From MH13 sp040219355 (GTDB lineage Bacteria; Pseudomonadota; Alphaproteobacteria; Rhizobiales; MH13), in the NCBI GenBank assembly GCA_040219355.1, contig JAVJSN010000017.1, positions 124,001-188,000 on the forward strand: a stretch of 64,000 bases of DNA, written 5' to 3'. Both the position numbers and the translations under genes were made by a program. The notes under the pieces were generated by a model. That model saw only the letters and a list, made by a program, of their open reading frames with translations. It did no database searches and was not told where the DNA came from. This document shows, in pieces, positions 60,772 to 64,000 of this stretch. The stretch's first letter is position 1; every line of letters begins with the position of its first letter.

Positions 60772-62280
60772 ATGACCACACCCATTCTTTCCCTTGATCA
60801 TGTTTCCAAGCGTTTCGGCTCGACACTGGCCCTTTCGGACATGTCGCTGGTGCTTTTTCCCGGCGAGGTTCATGCCATTGTCGGTGAGAATGGTGCTGGC
60901 AAATCGACCATGATCAAGACGATGACCGGCATTCACCAGCCAAGCGAAGGCACGGTGTCGGTGGACGGGGTTGTGCGCACGATTTCCGGATCGAAAACGG
61001 CGCGCGAGCTTGGCATTGCCGCGATCTATCAGGAGCCGATGGTTTTTCCCGATCTGGATGTCGCCGAAAACATATTCATCAGCCAGGTCGGCGGTGGCTG
61101 GCTGCAAAACAAGGCCAAACAGCGCAAAGATGCCCGTGCATTGATTGAGCGCATCGGCATGGATCTGGATGTCGATCGCGCCGCCAGCGGCCTCACACTG
61201 GCTGAACAACAGGCGGTCGAGATTGCCCGCGCGCTGTCTCAAGATGTGCGGGTGCTGATCATGGATGAACCCACGGCGTCATTGTCGGCTCATGAGGCGG
61301 AGCAGTTGCGCCGTATTGCCCGCGGGCTGGCCGCCGATGGTGTGGCCGTCGTCTACATTTCCCATAGGCTTGAAGAGATTTTTGAAGTGGCCGACCGGGT
61401 CACTGTCATCCGCGATGGCGAGCATATTTCCACACGCCTCATTGGCGAAACCGACACCGACACAATGATCGCCGAAATGGTCGGCCGTGAGGTGGGCAAT
61501 TACTTCGCCAAGGGCCAGAGCCATGTGCGCGATGAGATGATTCTCAGCGTGAAGGACCTGTCGCTCGATGGTGTTTTTGAGAACATCTCCTTTGATCTCA
61601 AGCGCGGCGAAGTTCTGGCCATGGCCGGGCTGATCGGCGCGCGGCGCACCGATGTGGCGCTGGCGCTGTTTGGCATTCACCCCGCCACATCCGGCACAGT
61701 GGCCTACAAGGGTGAGCCGCTCAAGATCAGTTCGCCCAAACAGGCGATGGAGGCCGGCATTGCCTATGTCTCCGAAGATCGTCGCAAGCTGGGCCTCGCC
61801 ATGCCGATGGCCATTCGCGCCAACATCTCTCTGGCCACACTTCAGACGTTTCTTTCCAAGTTCGGGCTGATTGACCGCATCAAGGAAGCTGAAACCGCGC
61901 ACCATTTCCGTGATCGACTGAACATTCGAACCCCGGATGTGGAAACGCAGGTGGAAATGCTTTCCGGCGGCAACCAGCAGAAGGTGATGCTCGCCAAATG
62001 GCTGAACATGAACCCTGATCTGCTGATCTTCGATGAGCCGACACGCGGCATCGATGTCGGTGCAAAGGCCGAGGTGCACGATTTGATCCGCGCCTTCGTG
62101 AAAGACGGCGGTGCGGCGATCGTCATATCGTCCGACCTGCCCGAAGTGCTGGCCATGGGCGACCGCATTCTCGTCATGCGTGAGGGTGAGCAGATGGCCA
62201 TTCTCGATCATCAGGAGGCCAGCCAGGAGCGGATAATGGCGCTGGCAACCGGCCAGGCAGATGTGGAGAACGCAGCATGA
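60772..62280 (+). CDS. Sugar ABC ATP-binding protein, two ABC domains (RbsA/RhaT type)
   Basis: 502 aa from the ATG at 60772. Domain 1: Walker A GENGAGKST, Walker B VLIMDEPTASLS, signature region LTLAEQQAVEIARAL (variant). Domain 2: GLIGARRTDVALALFG in place of a functional Walker A, with signature LSGGNQQKVMLAKWL and LLIFDEPTRGIDVG. Such asymmetric pairs are normal in this family. ATGA overlap with the permease gene. Confidence 0.94.
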   Translation: MTTPILSLDHVSKRFGSTLALSDMSLVLFPGEVHAIVGENGAGKSTMIKTMTGIHQPSEGTVSVDGVVRTISGSKTARELGIAAIYQEPMVFPDLDVAENIFISQVGGGWLQNKAKQRKDARALIERIGMDLDVDRAASGLTLAEQQAVEIARALSQDVRVLIMDEPTASLSAHEAEQLRRIARGLAADGVAVVYISHRLEEIFEVADRVTVIRDGEHISTRLIGETDTDTMIAEMVGREVGNYFAKGQSHVRDEMILSVKDLSLDGVFENISFDLKRGEVLAMAGLIGARRTDVALALFGIHPATSGTVAYKGEPLKISSPKQAMEAGIAYVSEDRRKLGLAMPMAIRANISLATLQTFLSKFGLIDRIKEAETAHHFRDRLNIRTPDVETQVEMLSGGNQQKVMLAKWLNMNPDLLIFDEPTRGIDVGAKAEVHDLIRAFVKDGGAAIVISSDLPEVLAMGDRILVMREGEQMAILDHQEASQERIMALATGQADVENAA

Positions 62281-63326
62281 TGCGCGCGCTTTCCAATCTC
62301 AACCCGCAGACCTTGCGGATCATCGCCTTGCTGCTGGTGCTCGTGCTGGTGATCCTGTTCTTTTCCACCCAGATATCGAACTACCTCAACGGTCGCCTGT
62401 TCAACCGCATCTCATCTTCGGTTGCCATCATGGCGTTGATCGCTACCGCGCAGACGCTTGTGATCCTCACCCGCAATATTGATCTGTCCGTCGGTTCGGT
62501 GGTCGGTTTCACAGCCTTTGCAACCGGCAGCCTGATCGCCGCGATGCCGGACCTGAACCCGCTGCTTCTGGTTGCCTTCTCCATGCTGTTCGGAGCCTGT
62601 TTCGGCGCGTTCAACGGCCTGTTCGTTGCCTATGCCCGCGTGCCGGCCATCATCGTCACATTGGCAACGATGGCGCTGTTCCGCTCGTTGTTGGTGGAGT
62701 TTGCCGACGGCAAGAGCATCACCTCATCCCAGCTGCCGGGGTGGCTGACCAGCTTCCCCAACACACGCCTGTTCGAACTGGGGCAGTTTCAGTTCCGCGC
62801 ATCCTTTGTGATCGCTGTGGTTATTGTGATTGCTGTTCATATCGCCCTGCAAAGGCTCCGGGTGGCGCGCAAGCTCTACGCCATCGGCTCCAATCCCGAT
62901 GCCGCCGAGATGGCCGGCATCAATCAGAAGCTCACAGTGTTTTTTGCCTTTGTCTGTGCCGGGGCGCTGACGGGGCTTGCCGGTTTCATGTTCCTGGCAC
63001 GCTTCGGCAACATCACCGTGGTTGCCGGGCTCGGCTTTGAACTGAAATCGGTTGCCGCCGCCGTGGTGGGCGGTGTGAACATTTTTGGCGGGTCTGGCAC
63101 CGTGTTTGGTGCGCTGATCGGTGCGGTACTGGTCGATCTCATCGAAACCAGCCTGGTGCGCTGGCCGTTGGTCTCTGAATTCTGGCGCGAAGCCGTTCTG
63201 GGCACGCTTATCCTCACCGCTGTCGCGCTCGATGCGGTCGTGATGCGCCGTCTGGTGGCGTTGCGAGCGGCCAGACACCATGAGAAGCGCGAGAAGGAGG
63301 TGGCGCATGGCCAAACGACTGGCTAA
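62277..63326 (+). CDS. Sugar ABC permease (RbsC/RhaP type)
   Basis: 349 aa, eight to ten membrane segments. NIDLSVGSVVGFTAFATGSLIAA, VPAIIVTLATMALFRSLLVEF and AIGSNPDAAEMAGINQKLTVFFAFV are signature segments of the BPD_transp_2 family. Its C-terminal 20 nt overlap the next permease gene, which has GGAGG within this gene's end. Confidence 0.92.
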   Translation: MMRALSNLNPQTLRIIALLLVLVLVILFFSTQISNYLNGRLFNRISSSVAIMALIATAQTLVILTRNIDLSVGSVVGFTAFATGSLIAAMPDLNPLLLVAFSMLFGACFGAFNGLFVAYARVPAIIVTLATMALFRSLLVEFADGKSITSSQLPGWLTSFPNTRLFELGQFQFRASFVIAVVIVIAVHIALQRLRVARKLYAIGSNPDAAEMAGINQKLTVFFAFVCAGALTGLAGFMFLARFGNITVVAGLGFELKSVAAAVVGGVNIFGGSGTVFGALIGAVLVDLIETSLVRWPLVSEFWREAVLGTLILTAVALDAVVMRRLVALRAARHHEKREKEVAHGQTTG

Positions 63327-64000
63327 ACCGTCTGCGATTGCCGCCATGTGGGCCAAGGTCCAGACCTGGGAAGGGTTTCTGGTCTGCGCGCTGATCTTCA
63401 TCGTGCTGATGAACACCGCGCTCTCCCCGCAATTCATGACGCTGGGCAACCAGATCAACTTGTTCCAGCTCTCGATCGAGAAGATCATCGTCGCGCTGGT
63501 GATGACCTTTGTGATCATCAATGCCGAGATCGACCTCTCCGTCGGCTCGATGATGGGCCTTGCCGCCTGTGCCTTTGGCTACCTGTTTCAGGCGGGCGTT
63601 GATCCGGTGCTTGCCATCCTCCTCGTCTTGTTGATCGGCGCGGCTGGTGGCGCGCTGAACGGCTTTTTCATCACCACCATTGGCCTGCCGTCGCTGGTGG
63701 TGACGCTGGCAACGCTGATCGGCTTTCGTGGCCTTGCCCGTGTGCTGGTGGAGGATCGCGGCATCACCGATTTTCCAGACTGGTTCGACGCGCTGGGCCA
63801 GCAAGGCTGGATCGGCTCTGTCCCCTTTGCCCTGATCGCTTTCGCCGTCCTTTTCGTCGTGCTTTACGTTCTGCTGCAACGCACAGGATTTGGCCGTAAG
63901 ACCTACGTTATCGGCACCAATCGCGAGGTCGCGGCGTTCGCCGGCATCGACACCAACCGGCACAAAATGATCCTCTTCATCATGTCGGGTCTGGTGTCCG
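63307..64000 (+). CDS. Sugar ABC permease (RbsC/RhaQ type), cut by window edge
   Basis: At least 231 codons are in the window and the gene continues past 64000. Start ATG with GGAGG 6 nt upstream. INAEIDLSVGSMMGLAACAF, TTIGLPSLVVTLATLIGFRGLARVL and YVIGTNREVAAFAGIDTNRHKMILF are the family segments. A second permease gene directly after the first suggests a heterodimeric channel, as in RhaP/RhaQ. Confidence 0.9.
   Translation, partial: MAKRLAKPSAIAAMWAKVQTWEGFLVCALIFIVLMNTALSPQFMTLGNQINLFQLSIEKIIVALVMTFVIINAEIDLSVGSMMGLAACAFGYLFQAGVDPVLAILLVLLIGAAGGALNGFFITTIGLPSLVVTLATLIGFRGLARVLVEDRGITDFPDWFDALGQQGWIGSVPFALIAFAVLFVVLYVLLQRTGFGRKTYVIGTNREVAAFAGIDTNRHKMILFIMSGLVS

Noticed and set aside
61279..62211. 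310-codon open frame on the minus strand
   Set aside because: Antisense to the two-domain ABC ATPase; no ribosome site or motif.
1..64000. CRISPR arrays, tRNA or rRNA genes, insertion sequences, prophage genes
   Set aside because: I saw no regularly spaced repeats, cloverleaf-like sequence, transposase or phage proteins in any frame.

Overview
The window is about 58% GC, gene-dense DNA from an alphaproteobacterium. Short intergenic gaps, many 1-4 nt start/stop overlaps, a TRAP transporter, several ABC importers, a split MutA/MutB methylmalonyl-CoA mutase and CreA, App1 and YbjQ housekeeping proteins fit Hyphomicrobiales or Rhodobacterales; the genus cannot be fixed from this alone. I see no tRNA, rRNA, CRISPR array, insertion sequence, phage gene or broken gene. 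Almost all of it is catabolic and transport DNA.

Layout. (1) 0-8 kb: methylmalonyl-CoA mutase (mutA-mutB) and its GTPase chaperone meaB, separated by a YbjQ protein and a MarR-controlled nitroreductase pair with tandem palindromic operators. (2) 7.6-12.2 kb: alpha/beta hydrolase, CreA, App1-type phosphatase and a Kef-type cation:proton antiporter. (3) 12.2-26.5 kb: two divergent operons around one perfect-arm operator, beside a HutC-type GntR regulator. The minus operon encodes a tautomerase-SnoaL fusion, HyuB/HyuA ATP-dependent amidohydrolase, an isochorismatase-fold protein lacking the usual Cys, a PEP-mutase/isocitrate-lyase family lyase, an FAD oxidoreductase and glutaryl-CoA dehydrogenase. 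The plus operon encodes the regulator, a LeuC/LeuD-like hydratase and a TRAP importer. A hydratase followed by a C-C lyase recalls dimethylmaleate hydratase/dimethylmalate lyase; propionate from such a pathway would feed the mutase at the left end.

(4) 26.5-55.7 kb: the most interesting region. A PcaR/PobR-type IclR gene lies at 36.3 kb. Six intergenic regions between 36.1 and 52.7 kb each carry a pair of 15-bp sites close to GTTCACATAACGCAC, always offset by exactly 19 nt. They flank a nine-gene sugar-type ABC/DapA/SDR/aminotransferase/semialdehyde dehydrogenase operon, a hydroxyproline/opine-dehydrogenase-like flavoenzyme (ferredoxin fused to its alpha subunit), an Old Yellow Enzyme, a divergent GcvPA/GcvPB pair with no GcvT or GcvH nearby, an AcoX/NAD-kinase-like protein, an aldo/keto reductase-Rid fusion and an amino-acid-type ABC importer. 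I read this as one regulon for an amino- or imino-compound I cannot name.

(5) 55.7-64 kb: an SDR gene, then an acid-sugar operon (enolase-superfamily enzyme, acetoacetate-decarboxylase-family protein, 2-hydroxyacid dehydrogenase, ribose/rhamnose-type ABC importer) that runs off the right edge. A FadR/LldR-like palindrome lies between the two divergent units, but no cognate regulator is visible.

Several solute-binding-protein genes are followed directly by stem-loops, a usual way to make more binding protein than permease.
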